Shown piece after piece: positions 1 to 12,396 of a stretch of 64,000 nt of DNA (position 1 is its first letter; each line of letters begins with the position of its first letter). Source of the DNA: Haemaphysalis longicornis. Taxonomy: Eukaryota; Arthropoda; Arachnida; Ixodida; Ixodidae. Location: NCBI GenBank assembly GCA_013339765.2, contig CM023456.1, positions 87,556,797 to 87,620,796 of the forward strand, in the 5' to 3' direction. Position numbers and translations under genes: made by a program. The notes under the pieces are model-generated. The model did not search any database. It was not told where the DNA came from and was given only the letters and a program-made list of their open reading frames with translations.

Positions 1-1335
1 CATACACACCAAGCATGGCGGCTCACTCGTCCCTTATCCTACTTCCCTCCATTTCATCGGCGCTGACTATCGCGGAATCCAGTATATTCGCTTAGCTCAC
101 CAGCAGCCTCAGTCGGGGCCAGCAATATCGAATATTTTCCTCTAATTAAATATCCCGGCATATTTCTGCCTCTCCGGAGGTAATATTTTGCGGAGAAACG
201 TTCTTTTATCGACAAGTCAGGAGGCTTCGTCGCCTTGAACTCTGTGCGGAATATCAGCCGGCACTTTTTCGGCGCCGGCCATGCCTGTGTATCCGGTTTA
301 TACGGAAAGAATGTGTTGCGCTAGTAAATTATTTGTGATATTCCTCGTGAGCTTCTCTCTACAGGCAACAGCTTCCATAACAGAACTGTGGTTTAATATA
401 AATTTGAGTTGGTAGGATGAACAGCGTTCGATTCTCCGCTTATCAACTGCCACGTGACTATGTACGACAGGGTCTTCGACGTCTGGTAACAATATTTTAA
501 TTGTGGAAGGTAAGTTTTATTGTCTGAGGTTCATTTGCGACCAAAAACGGCTGTCGTCCGAGCCCTTGTTAAAACTTTTAGAGCTCGTGGTCGTGTTAGC
601 CCCAGCCTCCCTGATGTTGTTGAGTCTGTTAGGCCTACCGAACCACCGATAGCAAGGTCTTCTAACCCTGTGTGGTTTCCTCGCGGCGAAAGGAAATAAA
701 AAACCCGTCGCCACAAACTTCACAAACAATCACGTTGTTTCTTCACCCGTTGTTCGCCTAAAGTTTTAGAGGTCATTATCTTTCACAGGTAACCTCAATG
801 TCGTCATGAATGATAATGCACACCACGCGTGTCTGGATTTTAAAGTGTTTGGATGGGGAGGGAAGATAAGCAAAATCATATTGTATTTATACTCCTCCCC
901 TCGTCATTTGTTCGACAGCCATGAGAGCTCCTTAAGGCGCCGTCATGTATTGAATAGGCTGTTTCTCACAACGTGTCCTGCAAATATTCGGTTAAAGCGG
1001 ACGAACGGCCTAACACAGTGCTCTTAATGCTCACTGGGTTCGCGGAAAGGTAGTTCCGCCCCACCATAGGGAAATGAAATGTAAAAGCGGTGTTGTTTGA
1101 TGGGGGCAAACAATAGTCTCGGCTGGCGCCATTCACAACTCCTAAAGGCGGTCGCTAATTATTGCTCCTTTGTGACCAAGACGAGATGGCCGTTTAACGG
1201 GGATAAAAACACTGGAAGGGAGATGGGGAACTGAGAAGCACTGCAATCTCCAATCAAAAACTGCAAGGGAGATAGCCGACGTTGCGGAAGAAGGCTGAAC
1301 TGCTTTATTCACAAACGAGGCCTCAGCGCACCGAA
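1..1335. other. unclassified non-coding sequence
   Basis: I see no recognisable gene, repeat family or RNA here. Open frames are at most about 75 codons, overlap on both strands and show no domain. Confidence 0.5.
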
Positions 1336-1359
1336 GGGGGGGGGGGGGGGGGGGGGGGG
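1336..1359. repeat. poly(G) run, 24 bp
   Basis: There are 24 consecutive G bases. This is the longest of five G/C homopolymers of 14 bp or more in the window. Such runs are prone to length error in sequencing and can form G-quadruplexes. Confidence 0.95.
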
Positions 1360-2640
1360 CGAGCCGAAATTACCAGCGCGCTTCCCGCGACTGCTGTCCG
1401 AAAGAGAGCGCCTTCCTGATGCAACATACGGCACATACTCACATACAGATATCTGCCTAGTGGGGCTGATACTCATCACGGTTCTTTTCACGGGCGCTAC
1501 ATGCTTGCTACAATATTAATTCCCCCAATCGGGGCATCCAGCAGGAACCTCGTGTCCACGTTTTAAAGCATCCTGCACTTTACCACTGTTGATCGAAAAA
1601 ACTAGACAGACCGCTCCTCACTACATCGCAACACAACGTCGCAGCTCTAACTAAAGGAATCGAAGAAAGAGTTGAAAAATCTTAGGGCCTTAATGTCGCC
1701 ACCCACAGTCGTGAAGCCTCAACGTATTGTGTACTCCGAAGTAGTCCGACGCCCTGTTGCTCCTATAATTTGTCGTGAAGAGTGCAATGCGTGTCGCTGT
1801 CGGCCACCCTTGCGAACTCATGCTGCGCAACCGTCCTGCTGTTCTGGGTCAGGCTCATGGCCGCAGTCTTGTACCGTGCCACTCCCGAAAGGTCGGCCGC
1901 ATGGATCACCTCTTCTAAATGCAACTTTGTACTAGTGGCTCACGCGGCAATGAGGAGGACTTGTCACCAGGCAGGTCCGATCGAGGTCGACGAATGATAA
2001 TGCCAGGACCAACAGCTTTGTGGACCCGTTCCGAGTCGCTCAGTTGCCTGGGTAACCCAATCGTCGCAGTCTCTGTGGCTTCCACCATGCGTGGATCTAC
2101 GGTTCCGAAAGAAAACATGAGTGTAGCAGGTTCGGCAGTTAAATTTTCTCTTTAGAGCAAAATAAAGAAATCTTCATGATGTGGTTAGGACGATAAGGCC
2201 CCACGGCACGCCGAAAGCCAGGGATTCCTATGTGCCCGTTTAAAAAAAAAAACACCGTTTAAATGAACCAAATACCGTACGGACGGACGCACACGAATAC
2301 TTACCGAGCACGGCAACGGCGAGATGAGTACGTCCAATAATTCCCCGTGAAATAAACTCAGTCCCTTGGGATGGCCGATGAAGCACAAACTCCGAGCAAC
2401 TGTCAAAAAATTACGCCTACCTCCCCTCGCGGGAACCTTGGTGTGATGCGACGCTGAGGGGGGTTCAACCGCAAACGGAGAGCAAGCGTCGACGGAAAGG
2501 CCGGCGGAGAGCGGCACACCGGTTCTACTGTTCTACTACAGTTCTACGGTTCTACTACAGTGCGCCCGAAGGAGAGGATACCGCGGAAGAGAGAGTACTG
2601 CACATGCGCCGGCGCCAGTGTGTCTGCCGCGGCTATGACG
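1360..2640. other. unclassified sequence with a locally CpG-rich part
   Basis: No domain is recognisable in any frame. The 2280-2520 part is CpG-rich. It contains, on the minus strand, a splice-donor-like CGGTAAGT near 2300 following a 5'-UTR-like GC-rich stretch. This is not enough to call an exon. Around 2520-2562 the phrase GTTCTACTACAG and variants recur as a short imperfect tandem repeat. Confidence 0.35.
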
Positions 2641-2786
2641 CAACACAATCCCAACACAATCCACTTTAATCCAATCCAATCCAATTCAAACCCGATCCGA
2701 TCCGATCCGATCCGATCCGATCCAATCCAATCAAATCCAATCCAATCCAATCCAAGCCAAGCCAATCCATTCGAATCCAATGCAAT
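2641..2786. repeat. pentanucleotide array, ATCCA/ATCCG
   Basis: This is a run of about 25 pentamers that alternates between ATCCA-type blocks and a central ATCCG block (about 2692-2722), then drifts to variants (AGCCA, ATTCG). It stays open in frames on both strands because the unit is 5 bp, which produces spurious Asn/Pro/Ser-rich and Trp/Ile/Gly-rich open frames. I do not regard those frames as genes. Confidence 0.9.
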
Positions 2787-2972
2787 GCCCCTCGCGAGAG
2801 AGTGGCATCGGAGAGAAGAGGGGGTGAGCGGTGTAGAGCGCATCTTGCGTGGCGAGGAGAAGGGGGGAGGGGAGGATGACAACAACGCCGACGACGCTGC
2901 ATGAACAAGGCGAGTCAATGAGATGCAGTCGCATCTAAAATGATTGAGAGTTTTCGGGGCTTTTTTTTGTTC
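2787..2972. other. purine-rich unclassified stretch
   Basis: The sequence is G/A-rich, with no feature recognised between the pentamer array and the palindrome that follows. Confidence 0.4.
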
Positions 2973-3031
2973 TACGTACTATTTAATGTACTATTTAATT
3001 ATTTTAATGTACCATTAAATAGTACTACGTA
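2973..3031. repeat. inverted repeat (AT-rich hairpin)
   Basis: The left arm TACGTACTATTTAATGTAC (2973-2991) is mirrored by a right arm reading GTACCATTAAATAGTACTACGTA (about 3009-3031), with one inserted base and a 3-bp insertion. The intervening loop is about 18 bp and AT-rich. It could be a short fold-back element or a replication-slippage palindrome. No coding content is visible. Confidence 0.75.
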
Positions 3032-4780
3032 CTATTTATGCTTTTTAATCTTAGCTTTCATGTTCAGTAAATATCGCCTATTAAGTATAGCTTAACACGT
3101 TTTTGATGTTTTTCCGATTCTGTTATCGGGTTTCCGGCCTGAGGAAAGGACTTAAACTGATAAGCATAAAAACTGCCGGGCTTATTCTTTCAGCCAGAAC
3201 AGCCATGAATAAGCAGGCAACAAAAAGTGGAAGCAAGAGAGATATCAAGTTCATCCAGCAACTGTAAATTTTACTTCCAGTAAGGGCATCATAACTTATT
3301 CCGATTTCAATGTGCAGACAGGCCCTACTTCTAGGGGTCTGCTTGGAAGCCCGAGCAACACGTGTTCCGCTTCGTATGCTCCAGGATCAATTCAATACTA
3401 CAGGTTGACCTTGGATGAAAACAGAATACAAAACATGAAGCACATAAACATTGCTGAGCAATTTTAGTCCGAAACAAAAACTGACCGGTGACGGCTTCAT
3501 TTCACGAAGCAGCGCAAATAAAGTGCGAACACGCGACTCCCCATTAAGTTCAGGCGTGGCATCGGAGCGTTCTCATTAAAGAATCTCCCTAATGTTCTTT
3601 CTTTCCCCTAATAAGGATTACCACGGCATTCTTTCAGACGTTGACAGAGCCGCTTAATTACAGGAGCCAAATGTAATGCGCTTTATCCACTTCGCACTTG
3701 TTTTGCTTGATTATTTTCTGTATGTTTTCTCGTAAGAAACTTTCCTTCGGTCGACGGCGTCGTTGTCATTACTTCTGCAATTACAGCTGCAGGATGCAGA
3801 ACTCGCATTAAGCTTGATAAATGTTGCCTCAATCTGCCTTGAGCGTGTCAAAAAGTAACCCCTTACGAACAAATTGCTCGCTACTTTGACAGCTCCCCGG
3901 AGACTGCTGTTGCTCCATGACAAGCGTGTACAGCCTCGGGGTTATTTCGGGCAAGTCCTCGGTTTACCAGAGTTCAATTTGTTTTCATTTTTTGGTGTGT
4001 GAAGTTTCGGTCGCGACTGCCTGGAACACTTCTAGCACGGTCTTAAAAAGCTTGAATTGCGCATTGTGTTGCATATGGGTTAGTCAAATGATAAGTTTGT
4101 ATCTGGTAGCACTTTCCATCCGGATAACGATACTTATGATTAATTAATACAAGCGCATGACTTTACGAAGAATTCCTCCTCTGTTACTCTCTACTCTCGT
4201 GAGTAGGGAGCTCTTCAAAACAGGTAATATCGGCCGATGGACCTTCCCCCCTCTTTGTATTTTTGTGTGGCCCATCTGTCACTTCGGAATAGATCTGAAC
4301 TTTTGCGCCGTTCGTTCTCGGTTTACCTAGCATCCGCCTTCGGTATTTTTCCTAACCAGAACCACAACGGTGTGACGCCAACATTTAGACATCTCCTCTC
4401 ACAACTCATGCGTTACCTTATACCCACCGCACGTTTGGTGAACTAAAGAATCGGAGCAAGAACAAACTGGTAGCCGAACCTCGGTTTCTCGCGCCGTGGC
4501 ACCCTCCTGCTCAGCCTAATTATTCTTGCCTGGAAAAGAGGCGTGTAATACACACTGATTGTGACACGACGGGTTGTTCTAAATGCAACCGCGCATAAAC
4601 AACACGCAAAATTTTGTTTTGAATGTGGGAGAAGTCTTGCGTGCGAGGTTTTTGACGCCGCCACCCCAAAATGCTGTATAACAATCCCGAGACGTGCCAC
4701 GTGTAAAAATCGTCCCCTTAGTAATAGAAAGGTATTTAAGACGACAAGCTGTTCTTAATGTCTCAGAATGAGGAATTATG
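3032..4780. other. unclassified non-coding sequence
   Basis: No protein domain, RNA gene or repeat is recognised. Frames up to about 85 codons are present on both strands but look random in composition. Confidence 0.45.
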
Positions 4781-4862
4781 AAAGACGCCGTCTATATTCC
4801 ACGAGAGACCCAGGTTCGATTCCAAACACGGGAAGTGTTTTTTTTAGGCATTTTATCCGCAT
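4781..4862 (+). repeat. tRNA-like SINE head fragment
   Basis: GGTTCGATTCC at 4813-4823 is an exact RNA polymerase III B-box, set in the phrase GAGACCCAGGTTCGATTCC followed by a T-run (TTTTTTTT) and AGGCATTTTATC. A similar phrase (GACCCAGATTAGATTCTGACC, then GTTTTTTGAGG) occurs at 6588, which suggests one dispersed tRNA-derived family. No clear A-box remains here, so this is a truncated or decayed SINE and not a tRNA gene. Confidence 0.5.
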
Positions 4863-6540
4863 TCACATAACATCATTATCGTTTTCGGAAATCCATTTTG
4901 CGAAGTTGGCTTTTCTTGAGTGAATTTTACTCGGAGAACTACGCCATCAGTCAGGTACCGAAAGCGGAATTTTAATCAAACACTTATCCAGCACCCTGAG
5001 TATGCACAAACCATATGCATAAATAGAGAGGACACTATTTCAATTTCATTTTTCAAGAAGTAGAAATACGTATCCCCGAAGACATTTTCAAGCCCTTGAA
5101 GAAAATAGTTGAGATAATACCAAATAAACACCAGAAAAACAAAAAAAAACTTCACAGTGTTGGCAAACGAATTTGTACGACGATGCCAAAAGTCGTGCAT
5201 GCTATACGGCGGGTAGACTGCCAGAACCCCTGTTCTAATCACAGGGGTAGTAACTTTCTAAACAAGCGTCGCAACTAGCACGCAGCTGTGCAACTCCCGT
5301 GCCTAATTTCCTCACGTAGTTGCAATTTTTTTGAACACCGCCCAGAACGAGAAGTCCACGAAAGCAGCCACCCCTTGCGAAAACTGAACCATCACATATT
5401 ATGCAGTGTGCGCGTCAACCTCCGGCTTACAGAAAAGCTCCACCGTTGGACGTTCCGTTTTGAGGGAATGATAATTGGGGAAATCTGAGTTCGAATAATT
5501 TAGTAGGCACATCAGAACGGGCTTCAAAAACCAGAAATGGGATAGAAGCGGCCTTACAAAATAAAGTTGTATAGCGAGTTCGGTTGGGAATGTGTCAGAA
5601 AAAAAATGCCACATAAAGAGTAGAAAAGAACGCCATCAAAAATTTGAGGGTCTGAACATCAGTGACAAAAACAGTTTACACTGGAAGTCGCAATTGGACC
5701 TCCTCTTTTGACCATTGAATTTAAAAACAAACTCGTTTAACCCGTTGAATGTGAAAGAAAGCCTGAGGCCCAAATGTATCTCCCTCGCGAGCATGCGGGT
5801 CCACCGGATCCCCACGCCTTAATAACGTTTTTGACTGCCGTAATCGTTCATTTAGAACGCTTAAAAGGAGTATATTTGGACGGGCCAGGAAGCCTTTTCG
5901 GTACGACGAACACGTCGAGCAAAACCAGCCGGCGGGCCCAGTCAGTCCCGCTCTGACTTGCAGTTAGCCTCACAAGTGCCACCGCATTGCCATCACAACC
6001 CATGCACCGGGGCTCGATTGGATGTCCTGCCGTCTGCACATTTCTGGTGTTGACGAGTTGATTCCGCACGTTTGTGCCCCCATGCCACATCTAATGCAAA
6101 GCAATGAAAACAGCAAACTGGAGACTAACCCCACGGACGGAAATTAGGTTAAATTTGGAGTGCCTGCTGGAAAAAGCTGAATCCACTCCGTCTAACGACG
6201 ACGATGGCTCAAACGCAAATCTTTCTTGCATGGAAAAACCAAATGGTGAAGAACCAAATTGAAGACGCTGCAATCAAGGTCAAAACGTCAACTATCGAAG
6301 TCAAAACCCAGAATACAGCAAACTATCCCCTCACGAGGAAGCTTAGCGCCCCCACGCAACCCCCCGTTGCGCCCTCCTCTCTCCCCCCCCCCCAAAAAAA
6401 AATCTATCTTAGTCCTGAGACTAACGTCATCGTAAAATCGTAACCGTGAAATATAATGCAAAATTCAACTTACATTCACCCAAAGCGAGTAGCCATTGCC
6501 CCTGCACAAACCCAAATAAAATGCTGAGTGACCCGGATGA
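4863..6540. other. unclassified sequence
   Basis: No recognisable gene. There is a perfect small hairpin at 5226-5248 (ACCCCTGT, 7-bp loop, ACAGGGGT). A 60-codon open frame at 5774-5956 contains no domain I can name. A C-run followed by an A-run lies near 6386-6403. Confidence 0.4.
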
Positions 6541-6640
6541 GACTATGGCGCAAACGAATAGGCGTCGTCCTCAGAGCGTGAGGGACCCAGATTAGATTCT
6601 GACCACGGAAAGCGTTTTTTGAGGGGCGAAGCTGCTTAAG
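6541..6640 (+). repeat. degenerate tRNA-derived SINE head
   Basis: TATGGCGCAAACGAATAGGC (from 6545) fits an A-box-like element. About 30 bp on, GACCCAGATTAGATTCTGACC (from about 6586) matches a decayed B-box region. A T-run and GGGGCGAAGCTGCTTAAGG follow. The A/B spacing is that of a tRNA head. The body beyond about 6640 is not recognised. This is a relic because the B-box is mutated. Confidence 0.45.
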
Positions 6641-6689
6641 GGCTCGGGCTGTCGGTGTCTCCTATCGTCATTGTGGTTTCACGCAGTCA

Positions 6690-6895
6690 CGGTACTAAAG
6701 ACCACGACACTCATTTTCCAACTCCTCGCGCTAGAAAGTACCGCCTACTAAAAGAACACAACGGAGGACTATTCTTCCAACGCCTTAGGCTAGAACGTTT
6801 CATCTCCGTGGGAAAAAATGCGCATTAAAAGAACACACCGGGACACTAGTTTTCTAATGCGTCGCCCTAGAACGCTTCGTGCTTCAAAATGCATG
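6690..6895. repeat. degenerate tandem repeat, about 60-78 bp unit, about 3 copies
   Basis: Three successive blocks share the order [CT]TTCCAA-CGCC--GCTAGAA-G, then (in two of them) ATTAAAAGAACACA-CGG-GGACA. They start at about 6712, 6771 and 6849. A partial leading copy (ACTAAAGACCACGACAC) begins at about 6694. The phrase TTCATCTCCGTGGG recurs at about 6799 and 6938. Copies differ by substitutions and an internal indel. Family unknown. Confidence 0.55.
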
Positions 6896-6961
6896 AGACG
6901 TTTACAGCCAAGCTGTATACCTCTACCGGTCAACGATTCATCTCCGTGGGCAACAACGTCA

Positions 6962-7830
<869 letters not shown>

Positions 7831-8349
7831 GGTAAAATGTGGTAAACGAGAAGCTCAGATGAATAACGAAAATACTGGATAAAACTTCGAACTATGCCAT
7901 CTCAGAAGATCGTCCTTACAGAGGTAATGTAGATCGCTCAGAATGGGTCAAAATTTGAAAGCTTGTACAATGGTGCACCCAAAGACAGATATATAACTTT
8001 CAAATGAAGGACACTAACGTAGATTATACATGGCCTTTAGAATCAACACTACGCTCTGCGGTATTGTTAGACTGCGTTGGTGAACAGTATTCCGTATGAT
8101 GAGTTCGGGATAAAGTGTCTGATGACACAGTAAACAGGGGTTGCATACTTAACGCAAATGTAGCTAGGTATCCGTTTGTGCTGAAGAAAAGAAAACGTTG
8201 TCATCTAAAACCTGCAGATTCTCGGTTTAAAAATAGGGCGCCCACCAGACGCGGACGATGACAGAAACAATTGACTTATACAAATGAGAGCTACGCCTGT
8301 ATATGCCATTTGTTTCTAGCTTCGTCAGTATACTCTTATCCCCTATTGT
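7831..8349. other. unclassified sequence
   Basis: Nothing recognised on either strand. Confidence 0.4.
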
Positions 8350-8510
8350 CTTTTACCGCTGTCATGAACCAGCTAGCTTAACAAGTTTTCTTTTACCGCA
8401 GTCATTAACCAGCTAGCTCAACAAGTTTTCTTCTACCGCAGTCATGAACCAGCTAGCCTAACAAGTTTTTCTTTTATATGAAGTAATGAACCTGCTAGCT
8501 TAGCAAGTAT
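8350..8510. repeat. minisatellite, 40-bp unit, 4 copies
   Basis: Units start at 8350, 8390, 8430 and 8471. The first three are nearly identical, each with CTTTTACCGC-GTCAT-AACC followed by AGCTAGC--AACAAGTTTT. The fourth is more diverged (CTTTTATATGAAGTAATGAA, then CCTGCTAGCTTAGCAAGTAT). The last copy being most decayed fits older edge units and recent duplication of inner ones. No coding content. Confidence 0.9.
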
Positions 8511-8511
8511 T

Positions 8512-9596
8512 GTTCAAGGCCTCGTGCCGCAGGCGGAGACTAAAATAACTTTCCAAATTTTGACAGAGATTCAGAAATAAACTCATTGATTGGAAGTTCG
8601 TTGCTAAAAATACTCCTGAACGCTTAAATAAAAAATGACTGCATCAGGAAAGCTTGGGTCTTTTGTATATATCCGCTTTCAGCAACAAGCCAACGCACCC
8701 AATTTTTTACGTCTTTTTTTTCCAGAATAAATTCAGAAGCCCTATTTAGTCCCCCTAAAAAACAAAAGCTAGTGGAATAAAGGTCTACTCTAAATTATCA
8801 TACATCTGAACCGAGACATCCGAGAGCGGCAGTTCCGCTGTATTGCCAGGCATATAAGCCTCTTTCTAGAGCGCATGGGTTATCTATTTATGATCATGCG
8901 TTAGGTGCAGCCTTTCTCGGAGTAGGCTCCATATTTAGCCGTTCCGAGATCGGAAGCAGCCTCTTCACCGAAACGGTGGGACGTGCGCATTGCCCACTCA
9001 GCGGGATGTTATTAAAGAACACCTGGAGCCCACGCACTCACTCAACGGTTCCTTGTAATGACGTTGCTCTTTGCATACTGTGCGGCTATCAACACCGCTG
9101 CGCCTACGGGTTTACGATGGATGAAATAGATGAAAGACTAAAAACGAAAGCACTCAAGCAGGTAATCTTCGAAAAATACAATAATAGAAGGGTGGTAGAC
9201 AAAAGGTAAAGCAAACAAAAGCACCAAAAGGGAGTATTGAGGTCATAGAGAGCAAAGAGACTGAAAGGTAAACTGAGAAAGTAGTCAAAAGAAGGGGAGA
9301 AAAAGCCTTCTGGGAGCAGAGCTTTGAAAGAAGGTTTGCATAGAGTGTATGGCGTACGCCGAATGACTGAAGAGCAGACTTAATGCAAGAGTATTACTTA
9401 ACTAGGTAAACATTGGGCGTAACTTCCTCCCAAAGGTGCTGGCGGATGGCATCCAGAATGGCTTCCGCAAGAAAAGGAGAATGGTCGAGTGCCCAAGAAA
9501 TAAAATCCACGCCAACGACAAACAACGTCAAATTTCTCAGGGTTGATGCTCTAAACAAAAATATTCATTGGGTTCAACAAGAAACTACGAAACCTT
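8512..9596. other. unclassified sequence
   Basis: No gene recognised. The 9130-9330 stretch is A/G-rich (Lys/Glu-like in one frame) but does not resemble a family I know. Confidence 0.4.
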
Positions 9597-9664
9597 TCCG
9601 CTGGGCGGGATTTGAACCATGATACGCCAAATGGCTGCGGAAACACTACCCCTGCAACTCCAGC
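9597..9664 (-). repeat. tRNA-like head of a SINE (minus strand)
   Basis: On the minus strand, GGTTCAAATCC (plus 9608-9618) is a good B-box followed by CGCCCAGCGG. About 33 bp upstream, CAGGGGTAGTGTTTCC resembles an A-box region. The spacing is tRNA-like, but I cannot fold a full cloverleaf with acceptor pairing. A SINE head or tRNA pseudogene is more likely than a functional tRNA. Confidence 0.4.
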
Positions 9665-11520
9665 GGTATTTTTTGCTTTACTATATCGGCAAATACGCTT
9701 AAACATAATGAAAGTACGAGGACACTACCGCCATGAGACACTACCGAGGATACTAACACAAGCGCTGCTCCATGGGTTTTTTTACGTGTTCGTCCATATT
9801 ACGCCGGTATACGGGCTTTCAAAATTACTTGGCGGGTCAAATGACGCGCGTGTTGACGATGAGACTGTTACTGAAGCGCCGAGCGGCCTGTACTACGCAC
9901 AGCGTCTCCTGTTCCCGCTTCGTGTTGCACTGGGTGTTGTATTGTTGGTCACCTGTGCCCATGTGATCGGCGGCTTTCTGTGCAGTTGTTGGCAGCGTGG
10001 TCTTGAAGTATCCGCTTTTCACGTGTTCACGTGTTCACGTGGTCTCGTTCACTTCGGCAGTTGTCTTTGACCTCTAGCTGCACGTGAACAGATGTGTCGC
10101 ATTCATTCTCTTGTTGGCGCTTTTTTAGTGTCTTCTGGCTCTCCTAGGCAGGTGAGCGGCTGTTTCTGGTTCGTTTGCTCTTTTCCGCTTCCATCTTTTT
10201 TCTGCCTACGGAAGCCACGAAAAATTCTGTCTAACGAGAGACTGAACGAGCTGCTACAATAAACTCTGTTTTCTCGCAAGAATAGGCGGTGAGCTAAATG
10301 GCTTATATGTGCGGGCAGACCGCACAAGAGCGTATTAAGCAACGGCTTTGATGCTTTGTTTTTGTTGGTGCTGACACGCTTCATGCGCCCGTACAGGCAA
10401 ATTTTCGCTAGTAATAATTGATGAAGGGAAATTAGGACTATGTATAACACCGATATCGGTGAAGCAGTGGCGCGGCTAAAATCTGAGCCACTTTTCTTCA
10501 TTCATCATGCAAACTTGCCGCATCAGTCATGTCAACATATCCCTTCCCTTCCCCAACCTTCACGCCTATGCTTGACAAGCTAAAGAGCCAAGCAACTCAG
10601 CGGCTTAGTACACCTTCTTTTCATCGCGCACCCGTGCCTCGTAAAGCCGATTACACGGCTGCCAGGGTCTATAGGCCATACATCTTTTCCACATTAGTTT
10701 TTACAAAAGTTTAAACGTTTATTTTTTGGCTGGTTTTTGTACCTTTTTTATGAGAAGGCAGATTATACGCGTCGTATTATTAATCGTCGCGCAGCACAAC
10801 GGCACTCTGGCACGCACGAATAAGCATGCACGCACACATAAACTCGTCCTGGCTGAACGCCTCAGAAGACTAAAATTGTAGGACTGCGTCCTCGGACTCT
10901 CCAAGAAGCGTTAATAACGTTCGCCTTCGGGATAGCCTCATTGGGTCAGGCATTTTAGGCGCGATAAACTCGTATGATCAGCGCACACATTTATCTTTGG
11001 AGAGACGAACCGGTGAACATCAAGGAACGCAAAAATAAGGTCTTAGCGCCTTAAGTTTAGTCAGAAGGAAAGCGAAAACTCGCTGTACTATAGGCGGAGT
11101 TTTGTCAAGGAGAGGGAAAAAGTAGCAGACCAGGCATGACGGAAAAGTTGTGAAGGGGCACTGCGTTCTTTAAAGGGAAGATTTATTTGCTTCACTGATG
11201 GCGAACGTGCGGCAAAACGCAATATAGGAAAGCCACTTATACAGAATAAGAGGGAAATTACGATGATAGGTTTCCACAAAGAACATCAAGCGTCCCAAAA
11301 GAAAAAAAAAGTGCAGTGGCTTAGTTCGGCTATGCCAGGATATACGTAGCATGAGTTAAGGGCCAGCTGGTTATTTTTAGCTTTCCTAGTTGTATAGGAT
11401 TAGCCTGAATATCACGCTTACTTCTGCTTCAATGCCATGCTCCAGTGTACGCATTATGTGACACGTACATTTATTAAGCGACTCTGGCGCAGCCTCACCA
11501 ATCGCTCCAGAGCTAAGCTG
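9665..11520. other. unclassified sequence
   Basis: Open frames of 152 codons (9612-10070, plus) and 132 codons (10103-10501, minus) occur, but neither has a domain or signal I recognise. Composition looks like non-coding DNA. Confidence 0.35.
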
Positions 11521-11775
11521 GTTCCACAGGCGTACGCCGGTGCTGCTGCGACGCACAAGCCATCGGTTTTACACCCTAGCAGAAATATCAAAGGAATGTA
11601 AAATAATAAAAGCCACACAACACGGAGAACTTAGATCCGATTATTCAGCAGGCTGGCCGACTGCCTGACAAGCCTGATCATTTCTGTTTTACCAACACAC
11701 TGTTGCCACTTACCGACGCAAGAGCCATCGGTTTACCACTTGGCCACCCCTCCCAGGAATATCAAGTGGACCGGG
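11521..11775. repeat. pair of diverged dispersed-repeat fragments
   Basis: Segments at about 11549-11595 and 11714-11766 share GACGCA, AGCCATCGGTTTTA and then AATATCAA in the same order and orientation. On the minus strand, the second copy reads GGTGGCCAAGTGG before the shared motif, which is like the A-box of a Ser/Leu-type tRNA. A tRNA-derived SINE origin is possible. No B-box was found. Confidence 0.35.
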
Positions 11776-12309
11776 CCGCCACGTGCCGCGCTTGCGCGGC
11801 ACGGTTTTACATGAGCCACATGAAACTGCTCAAACTCTGCTACTGTAGCTCACACTACAAAAAACGCTTCCGTTTGTGGGAACCGATCCTCGGCCCGTCG
11901 CGTTATGAGGCCGACGTTATCTGACTGCGCCTTTTGGATACTGTCGAGGTACCTTGGATTTGAGACTTTTGCCTGAACTCCGCTTGCATGGGAGAAAGGT
12001 TGACCTGTTAAGTGTTAATTCTACTAAGAAAGGGGCTCCGAAGTTTTTGACGGCATACCATTCGTGCCCCTGGTTCCGGGCATTAAAACTCCAAAAGCGA
12101 TACTCGCGGCGCAGAACTATCCCAGTAGCAGACGAGCGCAAACGGATGTTGCCGACGTCACCGAGAAGCAATGTGTCATGGGAAATATCCGAGTGGAGAG
12201 CAGGCACGGCGTGAGGAGGAACACGGAGGTAAGCACACCACGGGCGAAAATGCAATATTTAAACACGATCGTCTTTCTAGGGCTGATCAAACCCAGAAAT
12301 TTTGGTTTT

Positions 12310-12310
<1 letters not shown>
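11776..12310. other. unclassified sequence with a GC hairpin
   Basis: A perfect 9-bp hairpin lies at 11782-11803 (CGTGCCGCG, loop CTTG, CGCGGCACG). Nothing else recognised up to the (CTGT)n tract. Confidence 0.4.

Positions 12311-12390
<80 letters not shown>
12311..12390. repeat. (CTGT)n microsatellite
   Basis: Twenty uninterrupted CTGT tetramers. All long frames that cross it (Ser/Val/Cys/Leu repeats on plus, Asp/Arg/Gln/Thr repeats on minus) are repeat artefacts. Confidence 0.97.

Positions 12391-12396
<6 letters not shown>

Noticed and set aside
2544..2918. Overlapping plus and minus frames of 114-124 codons rich in Asn/Pro/Ser or Trp/Ile/Gly/Asp
   Set aside because: They are produced by the 5-bp repeat unit, which cycles through all frames without stops.
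8350..8510. Possible CRISPR array (regular 40-bp repeats)
   Set aside because: The whole unit repeats; there are no unique spacers between constant repeats, and the sequence is eukaryotic.
11782..11803. GC-rich hairpin as a bacterial-type terminator
   Set aside because: No T-run follows and no bacterial gene is present. A single 9-bp hairpin is not meaningful here.
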